Source of the DNA: Lenisia limosa
Taxonomy: Eukaryota > Breviatea
Length of the DNA: 34,347 nucleotides
NCBI GenBank assembly: GCA_001655205.1
Contig: LPNZ01007768.1
Location: 1 to 34,347, forward strand
Direction of reading: 5' to 3'
How positions within the stretch are numbered: the stretch's first letter is position 1; each line of letters begins with the position of its first letter. The position numbers and the translations under genes were made by a program. This document shows, piece after piece, positions 1 to 11,299 of the stretch. The notes under the pieces were generated by a model. The model saw only the letters and a list, made by a program, of their open reading frames with translations, was not told where the DNA came from and did not search any database.

Positions 1-3000
1 CTGTACATAGTACGTAGTGATTGTCTCATTGCTTCTCAGTTCTTTGTACGATAGTGGAGCTTTTTTAGAACTAATGTATCATAGTTATATCATATGTATA
101 TGTCAATAGAACGAAACCCAAACCTACATGCTCTATTGAAGCCCAGAATAGATCTCTCCCCGTTGTTGATCATGAATCTCATACTGTAGGCAGTGTCCTC
201 CTCCTAAGAGATTCAGGTTAATGGATTCATTCACGGTAAAGAGCAATATTCTTGAACACAGGTTAAAAAAATGATGGAAAACTATTATCTCCCCACAACC
301 CACCAATAAACAATCTACTTGGACGGCTTGACATCTCCCCACAACCAGCCGACTGTGGAAGATGATCTCGTGTCTGATGGAAAGAGTGTCAAGATGTAAA
401 GAGGATATGAAAGATGGATACAAATACTATGCATATATATACTCGAGGGGACCGAAAGCAAAAACTGTACCAAAAATGTAATCTCATTTCAGTGAATGTT
501 GAAAAAAGCATATTTGACACGTGTTTACCCAAGGTCATGAAGGCCCGCAAGGTGCATAACTTGAGTTATGTTGTTCGGGCTCAGGACTGGGGGGGGGGGA
601 GAGTAATATTGGAAAACTTATGAACAAAAAAACCCAAGTGTAAATACAAAAGTATTCGAATTCACACAAAACAATAGCAATTAGAAATACGGATGTGTTC
701 CAGCGATTGAATGAGAGAAGTAGATTCCCGAGGAGCGTTATTCCCCGAGGAATGCTACTCCTTAAAAGCAAGCTGTCCCACAAACCTGAAATTGAATCAT
801 CTTGGTAAAGCATAACCAGTTTGTCCAACGATGAAGAACTGACTGCGAAATGTTAAAGAAAAAGGGGCCGAAACGATAAATTCCTTCTTTATTCTGACAC
901 CCCTCTCCTATTCAAAGTCTGACACCCCTCTCCTATCCAAAGTATACTCTTTTAAGAAAAACAACTTAACTCTCATTTTCTCACAGAATTCGTTGACAAA
1001 CAGGTTGTCAGAAAGTGCAATATCCGTCAAAGTAACGTAGACTTTTGAATGCAGTCGGGCAGTGATCTCAGTAAACTCTTCAAGAGCGGCAAGGGTGGCT
1101 TCAAAAGACGACGGCTGTGATGCCAGGGGGAGCTACAGCTGACTTAGCCGATTCACAATAGAAGGCAAACGATAGAACACAAAAGGAACGCGAAGACGAA
1201 TCAACGGGTGAGAGTTCAGGTAATGTGTACCTATGATATGTAGTACATAGATATGGTATTGTAAAAAAGAGAAGACTTTGTGTGATGCGAAGGTTTCGAC
1301 CACATCACGTGATAATATTCTCTAACAAGGATACCTTGTTGGCCAGGCTAAGGGCTCGTGCGTTTGAAAACAGCCCGGCTGTGGATGATTGGAGGTCCCC
1401 AGTGTGTCTGACCGCAACTCCCAGGTCGTTAATCTAGAAGATTCGGTTAAAATATATAGATCATGTAGTAAAATATATCATATACAAATACTATTGTGCA
1501 TATTAGATAGGAATAGTAATCTCATGACAAATCAACAGAAAATTGTGAATTTCGAGGAAATAACGAGAAGGGACCGTTTATTGTGAAGAAACAACATTTA
1601 TAAATTCTAAACCCAATACCACCAGGCTAACGAATCCAACAGTGACAGCAATGAAGATGAAGTTGATAGTAATCAACAGCAGAGATGCCAAGAAAGTCAG
1701 TCTCCAGCTGAGAACCATATTGCGCAGCACAGGGGACTTGAATGTCGCCACTTTCTCATAGAATCGTCGTGCAACTGTTGAATCGCTAATGGGGAGGGGG
1801 GGGGGGAAGTAAAATTGGAAAATTTATGAAAAAAAAAGAGCCCAAATCAACTCTTTTGGCTGAAAACACATAAGGGTTGATAACTACAAAGCAAACAAAG
1901 ACCAGGCCAGTTGCTTCTGCAGCATTGTATCCCATCACTCCGGCGTACTTGATAAAATCAAAGTTGTGGGAAGTAATTGCCAATCCACACGAGTAGGTCT
2001 CAAAACACAACTATTAATCCCCCCAATCCCAACACGCAACCAACCGGCCATCAATTTACTTGCAAAACTGTCGCAACCTCTTTCATTATTATTACGCTCA
2101 AACTGACAAAAGACCACCTGCCCACCTGCCAGCTGACGACAACTGCTCACTGTCTTTGATATCAAGTTGAGAAGAATTCTATTGGGGGAAAGGTCACACA
2201 ATATACAGGTTTAAGTTATATATACGTGTACGTACGTTCTGACACACCCATTTCAGCTTACATGTCTGGGGTATTCGCCATCGCTTCTCGAGGTCGTAAT
2301 GAAAACTTCAGCCTCCTCATCCTTAAACGCCACTCTAGATCCCCCACTTTCAAGGGAAGGTAACGCAGGGGGTGTGAGGGACGGTCGAGCCATAGGGATT
2401 GTTTCGGAGATAGAAGACCTTGAGGCAACTGATCCCGGGATGGATTGGCAGGGACATTCGTGTTCGTCTGGGGGAGATGACGATGTAATGATGTCTTCAA
2501 GAGAGGCTGCGGTCTTCGGGGGAGAAGGGTTGGGATTGGGGGATTCCGGCCTGGGAGAGGACGTGGACAAAGTTGAGAGCTGCGAGGTGGTTTCATTATG
2601 AGAGCTTGTGGGAGAAGGTGGTAGGTCTGGGGGAGGGGGTAAATCAAGAGGATTCAAAGGTGAGAGATTCTTGGTAGAAGGAGAAATAAAATAAAAAACA
2701 TCGGAAGCAAACCCCCTTCTCACCATCAATTAGTGTGGTTGTTTCACCTGGGGCTTCTGCGGGATGCTTCATTGGTGCCTGTGGGGTCAGCAAAATATGT
2801 CTTCACAATGGGGGTTAGATCATTACCTTCTTGGTATCTCGAATTTATCAAAGGCAACCTCTCACAAGACCAAAAACGTGAATTTGCCGAAAGGCACCCC
2901 ACCTTTAATCTCGTGGAAGCCTGGACAGCAGCTAGAGAAGCTCGTCCCGGGCGGGCTTCAGCCCCCCATTCGCCATCGTCATTGTCGACTGAAAAAAGAT

Positions 3001-6000
3001 GATGATGAGAATGTAATAAAAAAGAAAAGTTGACTCAAAAAACGAAGAGGAGAATGTAAACAATCACACACAATTTCTAAGGTTTTCGTTTTCGATTTCC
3101 TCAGCAAGTTCGAGGTACTTTGTAGCCAAACGTCTATCGTTACTGACGTTCATGAGGAACATAGCGTATGACCTCAATACTACGCGAGACCGAGGGAACT
3201 GTCGAAGCAACTTCTTGTAGGCATCATCTGGGTTAAGAATAAAAGAAGTAATACGAGAATAATCATAATACTATATTCTGAGTGCCTGGGGGTGATATTA
3301 AAGAATACACGAATTCTTCTCATATTTTTTGTGTGTGCTGCTGTGGTAATTAACACAACATGACACTCTTGAAATGAATAGATATGACATGATATTATGT
3401 AAAACTAATACATATGATAGGTTCATATCATTTACAGTATATCATGTGATACAGTACATACATATCATAACCTTCTCACCTGACTTCACCCTTGCCCGCT
3501 CGATTTGAGTTGCCTTTTGGGGCAACTTGTTCATGTCAACTTCCTTTTTGAGAAGAACCTAGATGGGTGAGAAAAAGCATTTGTACTGTTGAAAATAAAA
3601 GGTCCAACTCCGTCCACCTGCCAAAACCCTTTGATTCCTTCCAGGGCTTCCATATGGCTTGATTTCGCCACGGAGTAGTTTCGTCGAAATCCAAGATAGT
3701 CAACAACACCTATACAGAATAACACAGATAATGACGGGTCAACAACACCTATACAGAATAAAACAGATAATGAGGGGTCAACAACACCTATATATGATAT
3801 AACACAGATAAAGAGGTCAACAACACCTATACAGAATAACACAGATAACGAGGGGTGTCAACAATGTTGTGTTGTTGAAAAAGGAAAACATAACCCATAC
3901 AATCTCACCAATAGAGCTGTGTTGGCCTGAAATTTGCTCCGTTTCACGCTCCTTCTCCCATCTGAAAGTCAGCTTTGTTCAAATAGTGTCTCAAGCCAAA
4001 TATTGACCAGGTTAGTTTTCTGTGACTTAATGTGAACCTCTGTTCATGTAAAGGGAAATTGTGGTGTAAAATCAGTAAAATAATCCAACAAAATTCAGGA
4101 GCAAAAATTTGAGTTGATGATGACAAATATATTCTTCATCCATTATTTTATTTTGTATTTTATTAATCGACTAAACTCACTGTCGAGCTTGAAGATAGAT
4201 GGAGAACCTTCCGGATAAGTCGGGGTTGTTCCTGTGGGTAAACAAAGTCAGAAAAGAGTATTAAAATTTGAAAGAATGAAAGTTCAAGTTAGAAACACCC
4301 AATGTGGTTTGGTACTGGTTGTCAAGTGTACTAAGCTTGCTCTACACAAAAAGAAAACAGACAATCACTTTACCCCGACCATTAACCTCCCCAGTATACA
4401 CCCCTCGCATAAACCTCCCTCCTTCCAACTTTTGTGCGTGCTTTAATTGAATCATAGCTTTTCCTGGGGCATACTTGTACTTCAGATAGAACATTGCGAA
4501 TCTCACTGAAGGGAAGTGAACGAAAAAATGTCCCGAAACCCAAATTAACACATGGCACNNNNNNNNNNNNNNNNNNNNNNNNNNNNNNNNNNNNNNNNNN
4601 NNNNNNNNNNNNNNNNNNNNNNNNNNNNNNNNNNNNNNNNNNNNNNNNNNNNNNNNNNNNNNNNNNNNNNNNNNNNNNNNNNNNNNNNNNNNNNNNNNNN
4701 NNTCTGTAGATCTTTTCAGCCTGTCCGACCCGAACATTACACATTGTCTCGTTAAGCTGAAAAAGAAGTCAAAGAAGAAGTATTCGGGCATTTTTGAACA
4801 ACATTATCAGCTTGATGGTCACAATTCACCCCCAGCAACGCTCAAGTATCTTGTCTGGATTTCGACCTCAATTTCACACATGAATACTTCCGGGGGGTCT
4901 CTGTTGATATTGGAGCAATCCTCCTGAAAATTGAATCAATCCGTTAACGAAAAAAGCAAACATAAGCCAACATGCCCCACTAACAGCTTCACCGTCAAGC
5001 CAACCCGACTTCTTTCTCTCATCGTATTCAAACAACTTGTCTAAAGAGAATCAGAATATCTTCGCAAAGAAAAGGCCACAAAACAAAAGAAGCATCACTA
5101 CACTCACCCACCCAAGCAAAATATTATCAAGGAAAGTACAAACAGAAATGCGAATGTAGTAGTAATCTATGTTATCTATTCCTTAAAATGTGATACCCTG
5201 TGAATACTCTGTTCAACCCACCGATACTTTCTTTGAGTGTAGACTTTCGGAAAACAATCCATCTGCTAAAACCCCACAGGGTACCCAATGCAAACGCAAC
5301 TAGAGGAGATTAGCAATCAAAACAGAAAATTCGCCAAAATAAAAAGGGGGGGGGGTGGATAAAATATCATTCAGACAGACAGAGAAAAAAAGCAATACCT
5401 CCCCCGTTGATGCACTACCCACTTCCATCATACTAACAAAAATGCAAAAGACGGCAAGGTTCAATGTCGAATCGGATCTCTTAAATGTCAGACAGAATAT
5501 AATATCAGGTTTAGTATACCATATAGCATAAGATAAGATCATCTCATCAAGAAATATAAATTCGTACAAGCCGCCTGTTATTATGTACGAGGCTCTTACC
5601 AGTAGAACAAGAAGCCATGCAGCAAAAGCCCCTCCAGTGGCCCCTCCAAATTGAATCGCCCGCTAAGAAATGTAAAAAAAATAACTTCTCCAAAAAGCAC
5701 TTCAGTGAGCCCCGCGCCGCAAACAAATCGACTCCAAAAGAATTTATAATACGCCGGACGTTGTATCATCGAAGCTGTGGCCCATCCAAGTGGCACTGCC
5801 AGAACCAAACAGGCAACAAGAAGCCGGGTCTGACTACTTAGCTCAAACACCCGAAAGAAAACTACCCAAGCCGTCTTAATGAGTAGGTATCTAGACCGAA
5901 ATAAAAAGGGCAAAAACAGGCGCCAACCTGAAATCAAACCAAGACTCAGGGCGGGCTAGTAGCGCCTTACTTCGAGGATTGTTGTCATAAAAGAACAGGG

Positions 6001-7278
6001 ATATCAAGAGACCAAAGGAGACAATGACGAACATCATTATTGTAGAGGTGACTGAAAGCAGTAAAACGAAGATTTCAGTTATTTACTCATTTGGTACCGA
6101 AGACGAACTAACCATATCGTCAATTTGTCGGTAACAACTAAACTCTCCCGATCATACTGGAATACTGCAGGTGTTCTAGACCCCAGCAGCTGTCAGAACG
6201 ATCAATGATATCATACACGGGGGACTCCTGATTAGAACAGCTCAGGAAGGTCGTGAATAACTGGAACGTTAGAATGGGTGACAATAATTTGATATATTCT
6301 AGCTAAATATATTTATTATAATCAATTATAATTGAAAGGAAGACAAAAAAGGGGGAATGTTCTGGTAAATATTTTAAAACTCACATTGAGAAGCGGTACA
6401 TAGAAAGATGTTGCTATTAATGCAGCAACAACTCGCAACGCCTTGATGAGAAGAACGGGGGCAGCACCACTCTGGTGTTCAGTAAACAAAGTTACACAAA
6501 TCTTGGTTGGAAAACAATGCTGATTAGCCAAACGTGTACATTTCACCATCCCACCAACCAAAGCAACTTTCTTGGCAATACAGTAGGACAACAGCATTGT
6601 TATCAGAACAAAAAACGAGGCCGACCAGAAAAAGAGCTTCCACAGCCTGTGAAGACTGTCAAAAAAAAACACGTACATGTTCAAGGTTTTGGCAGTCATC
6701 CATCATCTGATATACTGTATATCACATTGTAAATAAGGCAAAAATATGGCAATTAAATGAAAGAATCCAATTCCCACTCTGAATCAGCAGAGATCAGGTC
6801 AACAGGGGCAGTAAAAAACTTCAAAAAGTTGCCAAGTTCAGAGAATGAGTCAAGAACCCCGGTAGCTGAAATAAAGTTCAACACCTCTAAAAGAAGGGGG
6901 ATTAAACTTACAATACATAATAATAGAAACCCAATTAACTCAATTCAGGCGTAAGTATAATATATGAACAGATTTTCCAAGAGACTATTTCACACTTGCT
7001 CATTCCCTCAAACGAAAAGAGTCCACCAAAAGAGACATAACTGTCAATGCAGCACCTCGACTTTGCCCTGTTAGAAGTTTGAGAAGAAAGCGTAATTAAC
7101 CACACCAAAACCATCCTCCCAATCTAGGATTATGCCCCTAGTCCCAACAAGCCGTCTTACCACTAACGAGCGTGTGAAGGAAGCTGAAAAGAGCGTCCTC
7201 GGTATTAGATCGGACATAGCTTTCAAGGGGGTCAGTAAGTGTGTTGGACGAAGAAATGACGGTGGAAGAGCCTTCCAT
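1..7278 (-). CDS. TmcB/TmcC-like multi-pass membrane protein with TPR-like repeats (3' end beyond left edge)
   Basis: Large multi-exon gene. The start chosen is the ATG at 7278 (MEGSSTV...), followed by EDALFSFLHTLVS (first exon 7161-7278) and, after a short intron, GQSRGAALTVMSLLVDSF, the usual opening of this family. Seen next: several membrane segments (about 6655-6390 and 6090-5230, e.g. TIMMFVIVSFGLLISLFF, LLVACLVLAVPLGWATAS), a loop with SCWGLEHL, then soluble segments with tetratricopeptide-like helices. The best is exon 3230-3076 (AYKKLLRQFPRSRVVLRSYA, then FLMNVSNDRRLATKYLELAEE), the signature of TmcB/TmcC TPR regions. A Ser/Pro-rich linker follows (2720-2250), then more membrane segments (about 1990-1870 and 1710-1600, WRLTFLASLLLITINFIFI) and coding-like exons down to about 130. 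Such proteins are known from amoebae, algae and flagellates, with no firm function; signalling is inferred. A gap (4559-4702) removes part of the TPR region. Family call strong, exon detail partial. Confidence 0.75.
589..650 (-). repeat. Intron segment with C-tract, copy 1 of a two-intron homology
   Basis: On the minus strand this is the 3' part of an intron: T-rich stretch, TTCATAAGTTTTCCAATATT, then an 11-nt C run (plus-strand G 589-599) directly before the AG acceptor. About 50 bp align with the segment at 1796-1850 in another intron of the same gene. No coding frame crosses it convincingly. Confidence 0.6.
893..942. repeat. 25-bp direct tandem repeat, two copies
   Basis: Copies 893-917 and 918-942 start TCTGACACCCCTCTCCTAT and differ at one base (TTCAAAG versus TCCAAAG). 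They sit inside a minus-strand intron that follows the exon encoding LFVNEFCEKMR. No splice site is recognised within the unit. Confidence 0.8.
1796..1850 (-). repeat. Intron segment with C-tract, copy 2 of a two-intron homology
   Basis: On the minus strand: TTTGGGCTC, a T run, TTCATAAATTTTCCAATTTT, ACTT, then an 11-nt C run (plus-strand G 1796-1806) close to the ATTAG acceptor. This nearly whole intron is about 66 nt long and matches the segment at 589-650 over about 50 positions with few differences. Confidence 0.6.
3380..3475. repeat. AT-rich intronic stretch with short inverted TATGATAT-like motifs
   Basis: Low-complexity AT-rich DNA with repeated CATATGAT / ATCATATG words. It lies in an intron of the minus-strand TmcB-like gene between exon 3076-3232 and the exon near 3500. 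No coding signal. Confidence 0.5.
3699..3867 (-). repeat. 39-bp tandem array; each unit carries a 3' splice acceptor plus exon start
   Basis: Plus-strand word GTCAACAACAC occurs at 3699, 3738, 3777 and 3816 (exact period 39), with a degenerate fifth copy at 3857. On the gene strand each of the four reads TATAG/GTGTTGTTGAC, identical to the real intron end and first 11 nt of the exon beginning at 3709 (GVVDYLGFRRNYS). The host intron is 3710-3908. The period is 13 codons, and the reading frame stays open through the upstream copies, so use of an upstream acceptor would insert 13, 26 or 39 residues in frame. Confidence 0.9.
4559..4702. other. Assembly gap (N, 144 bp)
   Basis: Run of N inside the TPR-encoding part of the TmcB-like gene. 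Coding sequence flanks it on both sides (LNETMCNVRVGQAEKIYR on the high-coordinate side), so residues are missing from that protein. Confidence 0.99.
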
Positions 7279-7786
7279 AATTTGAGGAAATGGGTGGGAG
7301 TGGGAGAAGATTCTCTACCTTCTAGTTGGGTGATTGAGCTCCTCTTTAATACCACGATGTTAATGATATTTATTTCAAATTTATTCCGCATCAGGCAGAA
7401 AAAAATTCTAGAAGATGAATGACGACAGAAGAGCGACAGAAATCGCTGCATGCTGCATTGGTCCACCATATGCTGCAAAAAGTAATTAAGTAAATTAAGT
7501 AAGTATAGTAATGGTGTTTGAATGTGTCTGAATTGTGTAAGGTTAGAGAGGCAGGAGCAAGGCAAGGCCATGATGGACTCCATACCTGGCCCATGCTGGG
7601 CCATGCGTCAGTCAGGGCAGCAGGCTCGGANNNNNNNNNNNNNNNNNNNNNNNNNNNNNNNNNNNNNNNNNNNNNNNNNNNNNNNNNNNNNNNNNNNCAG
7701 GTCTGTCAAATATGCCAAATGCAAATCGTATTAATATCATCAACAGTACAATAAAAGATATCTGAGAATTACCTTAGAGGTTAACA
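7279..7786. promoter_or_regulatory. Divergent upstream region between TmcB-like (-) and DCAF12-like (+) genes
   Basis: About 500 bp between two outward-facing predicted starts, containing a 67-bp N gap (7631-7697). A small inverted repeat, TGGCCCATGCTGGGCCA, lies at about 7587-7604. No TATA box or other promoter element can be assigned with confidence. Open frames here on both strands look like chance. Confidence 0.4.
7631..7697. other. Assembly gap (N, 67 bp)
   Basis: Run of N in the divergent intergenic region. Confidence 0.99.
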
Positions 7787-10700
7787 ATGAACCGTGGTCC
7801 TCTAAATGAAGAGCCAGAGACCGGCCAACCACCTGTTAACCTTTTAATACCAATTGGAGCAACTAATATAACACATTCACCACTCTTTTCCAGCCCAAGT
7901 ACAATGTCAGCTTTCTCACCAAATTATATCTCAAGTATGTTTGGCTTATCAACTATTGAAATGATTTATGTAACATTTATGTATCATTTTAGAGTATTTT
8001 CTCGAAGATATACTGACTTTTCAAACTCACCAAAATTGTTTCTCCGTACCTTGGCTCCTGGTGTTCTCTTCTTTTCGATATTTTAAATTGCAAAGTGTCA
8101 TTACACTTATTTAATGACTTATCCGTCAGATCCCAATGCAGTACCACTACCTTCCCACTACGTACTCAATCCTCGAGGTAGGCTTATCACTTCACGCTTA
8201 TCGCACTTTTATTTCAAGTACATGAGACTCCAGCCAAAACTCGTGTATTTGAACAATTTGATACTCCCGAATTAAGTTTTTGAATCAGTAAACAAACCTC
8301 GCCTCAAATAGAATGTGTCATTTGGCAACCAGTGACCAATTAGACCACATGGCACCGTCCGTCTACTGTAGCATGCCGTCTCCACTAAACCTGTGGCCTA
8401 TGGCTGCAAGAGACTCTACACCACAGGCATCAAGGTAAACGTCACTAATGCTATGGTTCATAATTGACGTATTAGGCTCACACAGCCGACACCACCCTCA
8501 GCCCCTTCCAGCCCCTCACCACTTCTCATGACCCCAAATCCTAGCACAAGAAGAACTGAGGTGACATTAATTTTTTTTCTCTTAATTTGTGCAATTTAAT
8601 ACTTAATTTTCTAGCATCGTCGCAGTAATCTCAGAAATGCTGCAAATTTCACATGGGGTTCCATTCTTCAAACTGAGTCACCAAACGGTTGGTGGTGTGA
8701 AGTGACGTTACTTGTAACTTTCAGAACGAAACGACTCAAGAGTACCGTCAAGGGACTATGATTCTCCAAGCCCATCTGAAATCATAGGGGACTTATCCCT
8801 TCAGTCAATCACTCAGCCAAGACCTGTATGTCAAAAATCTCACTTACATATCAGAGATCAGCAGCAGTCAGTAATATGGTTGACATTCTTGACAATGATA
8901 TCGATTCGCCATTACCACTAGGAACTGTTGAGGTACGTGCCCCAATCTTATTCATCGTCCAGACGATAATTGCGTCACGAAAGAAAGCGCGGCTTGAAAT
9001 CAGAGAGGGACCTGGAGGGCTTGCCTCTGCTGCCACTCCTCCTGATGGCATGGGGCAAAAGAAGCGAGATTTGACAATGGTAGTTGAAGACGGAGAAGAG
9101 AGCATGGTGAGAAAAACCAAGATGACATCACAGTTCAGCCCAAATTTGTCAGTCGCCGTGAGAGACCACATAAGAAGTTATCAGGCAATTCGATTAGAAG
9201 AACAGCGGGGTCAATGTCTAAAAACCTCTTCAGCGCACTTCAAACAGCTTCAATATCAAGATCAATTGACATGTTAGTTTGTCATCAAGCCTTACACAAT
9301 AGGAGAATGAAGTCGACCATCTCTTACGTGAGTCAGTGTTACGTGCCTGCCACTCTTCAGGAGTATCGGCTTACAGGAATTGAGGGTAGTGATAAGATTT
9401 TCTGCAGCGTATGGCTAAACCAAGATGTTGTCATTGCTGGATCAAAAGACGATGTGGTACGGTTATTAGTCTCATTCTTACCATTCTTAGCTCTTAATTT
9501 GGGATATTAAAAACAACAACCACTTTACTGTGGGCACACCAGGTATGCCTTTTTAATATTTTGGTAATTGTTGTAGCAAGTTTCCAACCACCACAGTCAC
9601 ATTCAGGAATCCATGCCATGGGGTAGGCTGGATGTTGTTATAACTCTTTAGTATCAACCCAAGTGGTACTCTTTTAGCTACAGGAGCGCGTAACCCAAAT
9701 TGCATCTCAATTTTTTCACTTCCAAGTGTCATTCCAAAACTGGTTATTGAGGTAATTCTTTATTGTGTTGACAATTCAGGGGCATAACGACTGGGTGTTT
9801 GACTGTGGATGGCTTTCTGACAATGTTTTGGTTTCAGGTTTGATTAACATTGAAATTGATAGCTGCAGCTTCAAGAGATACCACTATCAAAGTTTGGGAA
9901 ATAGACAGTAGCAAATTCACCAATGATATTCAGGTACTAAGAACAACCACAAATTCATTTTAACCCTTCCAGGTATACAGTGAAAAGAAAGACGCAATTG
10001 TGAAGGTAAATACACCTCCACTGACACCGAGATCCCCCTTTTCCAGTACGTCAATTACCACACCATTTATTCGCATAGGCGATGAAGCCAGTGAAATCAG
10101 CACTTCTGGTGTATTCCCAAAAGCATCTAATCAACTCTGGAAGCCTAAGTGCGTTGTTTGTACCCGTAACTGACTATTCAGGCTACCACAATCTCCGGCT
10201 CGTATATCAATGGTCAGGTCACACCACCATAACAAAGTAAGATTTCAGTTGATTTTTTGTGATTCTTTAGGTTCGAGCGTTAGGCTTCGACAAAGTGAGA
10301 CAGGTAAAATGGGACCTCTCGCTTTTTTACCCTTCATTACAGGTACATTTACCTTTTACCGCCTTAGGTTTTTGCCTCGCTATCAGCTGATGCTTCTATA
10401 CGCATTTGGGACTACAGCACTGTGTCGGAGGTAAGCAACAAACTGACATAGCCTTGTATTTACATTTCAGGTGGCATGTATCCCAATGCCAAGTGCCCAA
10501 AGGGAGGAAGTATGTCATGATGATATTCTGACTATTTAGCTGGTGTGCCTTGCCATGGACCCTGTATCAGGGCTGATTGCGGCAGGTTCACAGGTAGGAT
10601 AAAAGTCCGAATTATTGACTGTAAGGGCCACATCACTCTTTTGGACCCACGTTTGAAATCGGCTGTTGCAGTGATCAACAGCATTGGTGATAAATGGGGT

Positions 10701-11120
10701 AGGATTGGTGAGGCAATTTATTGCGAAGGTGTACGGTCGCTGTTATTCAATGGGCCCGTGCTATCAATGGGACTTGGGTGCGGCAAACTCTCCTTTTTTG
10801 ACATGAGAAGAGGTTTGTTGTGTCACCATAAGTCTGACGGACCAGGGCAACATCTAGTGGTTCGCCCAGACCTTCAAGGAGATAGTGGTCTGTACCACAC
10901 CATTGGATTTGGATGGAGAGTGAGCGGCTTTGATTAATAATATCTGCAGAATGAGCCACTGTCAAGCACAAGCTACCCAGACGCTATTTATACCCATTCA
11001 TTTTCACCTGCTGGAGACAAAGTAGGCTTGGTTGTGGAGTCATAATTGCTTCAGCTGTTTGTTGGCGGTGGGCCTCTCCAACTTGGCATGAGAGGATCAT
11101 ATGCATCCATTTGGAACTGA
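7787..11120 (+). CDS. DCAF12: DCAF12-like WD40 protein (CUL4-DDB1 substrate receptor), with long Ser/Pro-rich N-terminal extension
   Basis: WD40 protein matching DCAF12, which binds DDB1 and presents substrates with acidic C-terminal degrons to CUL4 ubiquitin ligases. Recognisable in order: DKIFCSVWLNQDVVIAGSKD (exon 9361-9456), INPSGTLLATGARNPN (9652-9751), HNDWVFDCGWLSDNVLVS (9780-9837), SRDTTIKVWEI (from 9869), VRALGFD (10271-10303), ASLSADASIRIWD (10368-10430), CLAMDPVSGLIAAGSQ (10540-10593), GHITLLDPR (from 10626), VLSMGLGCGKLSFFDMRRG, YPDAIYTHSFSPAGDK (10950-11021) and LFVGGGPLQLGMRGSYASIW with stop 11118-11120. Introns are 28-40 nt in most places. Human DCAF12 starts close to the basic SRKKARL-like segment. 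Here the same frame continues upstream through Ser/Pro-rich exons (8350-8932, possibly to ATG 7787). The N-terminus is therefore uncertain: a genuine extension, or a second gene read through. Segment 10006-10270 is unresolved. Confidence 0.82.
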
Positions 11121-11299
11121 ATCACTTCACCCATGAACTGTACAAGGGAAGTGGCGAAATGTTAGAAACAGGACGCCTTTCATATTTGTGGGATCTGTAA
11201 ACTATTTGTACTAGAATATATTCTGAGCATTCAAATTGAGGGATACACAGTAATAAATATTTGTTATAGAACCAAGAAAGCAAACCCACCCAAAACAAA
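11121..11299. other. Convergent 3' intergenic region
   Basis: 179 bp between the stop codons of the DCAF12-like (+) and LIM-PH (-) genes. It holds a plus-strand AATAAA at 11252-11257 and nothing else recognisable. Confidence 0.7.
11252..11257 (+). terminator. Possible polyadenylation signal of the DCAF12-like gene
   Basis: AATAAA about 130 nt after the stop at 11120. The hexamer is exact; use is inferred from position only. Confidence 0.4.

Noticed and set aside
2258-2647. Second minus-strand frame (LPQTYHLLPQ...) overlapping the Ser/Pro-rich exon
   Set aside because: The alternative frame 2253-2729 has the Ser/Pro/Glu composition continuous with the TmcB-like linker; this one is an out-of-frame shadow.
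3699-3867. CRISPR-like array
   Set aside because: Units are directly adjacent with no unique spacers, and the contig is eukaryotic; it is a tandem minisatellite at a splice site.
7071-7604. Minus-strand frame of 177 codons starting at 7604
   Set aside because: Only 7161-7278 shows family similarity (MEGSSTV to HTLVS), and the upstream part has no coding character. The real start is taken as 7278.
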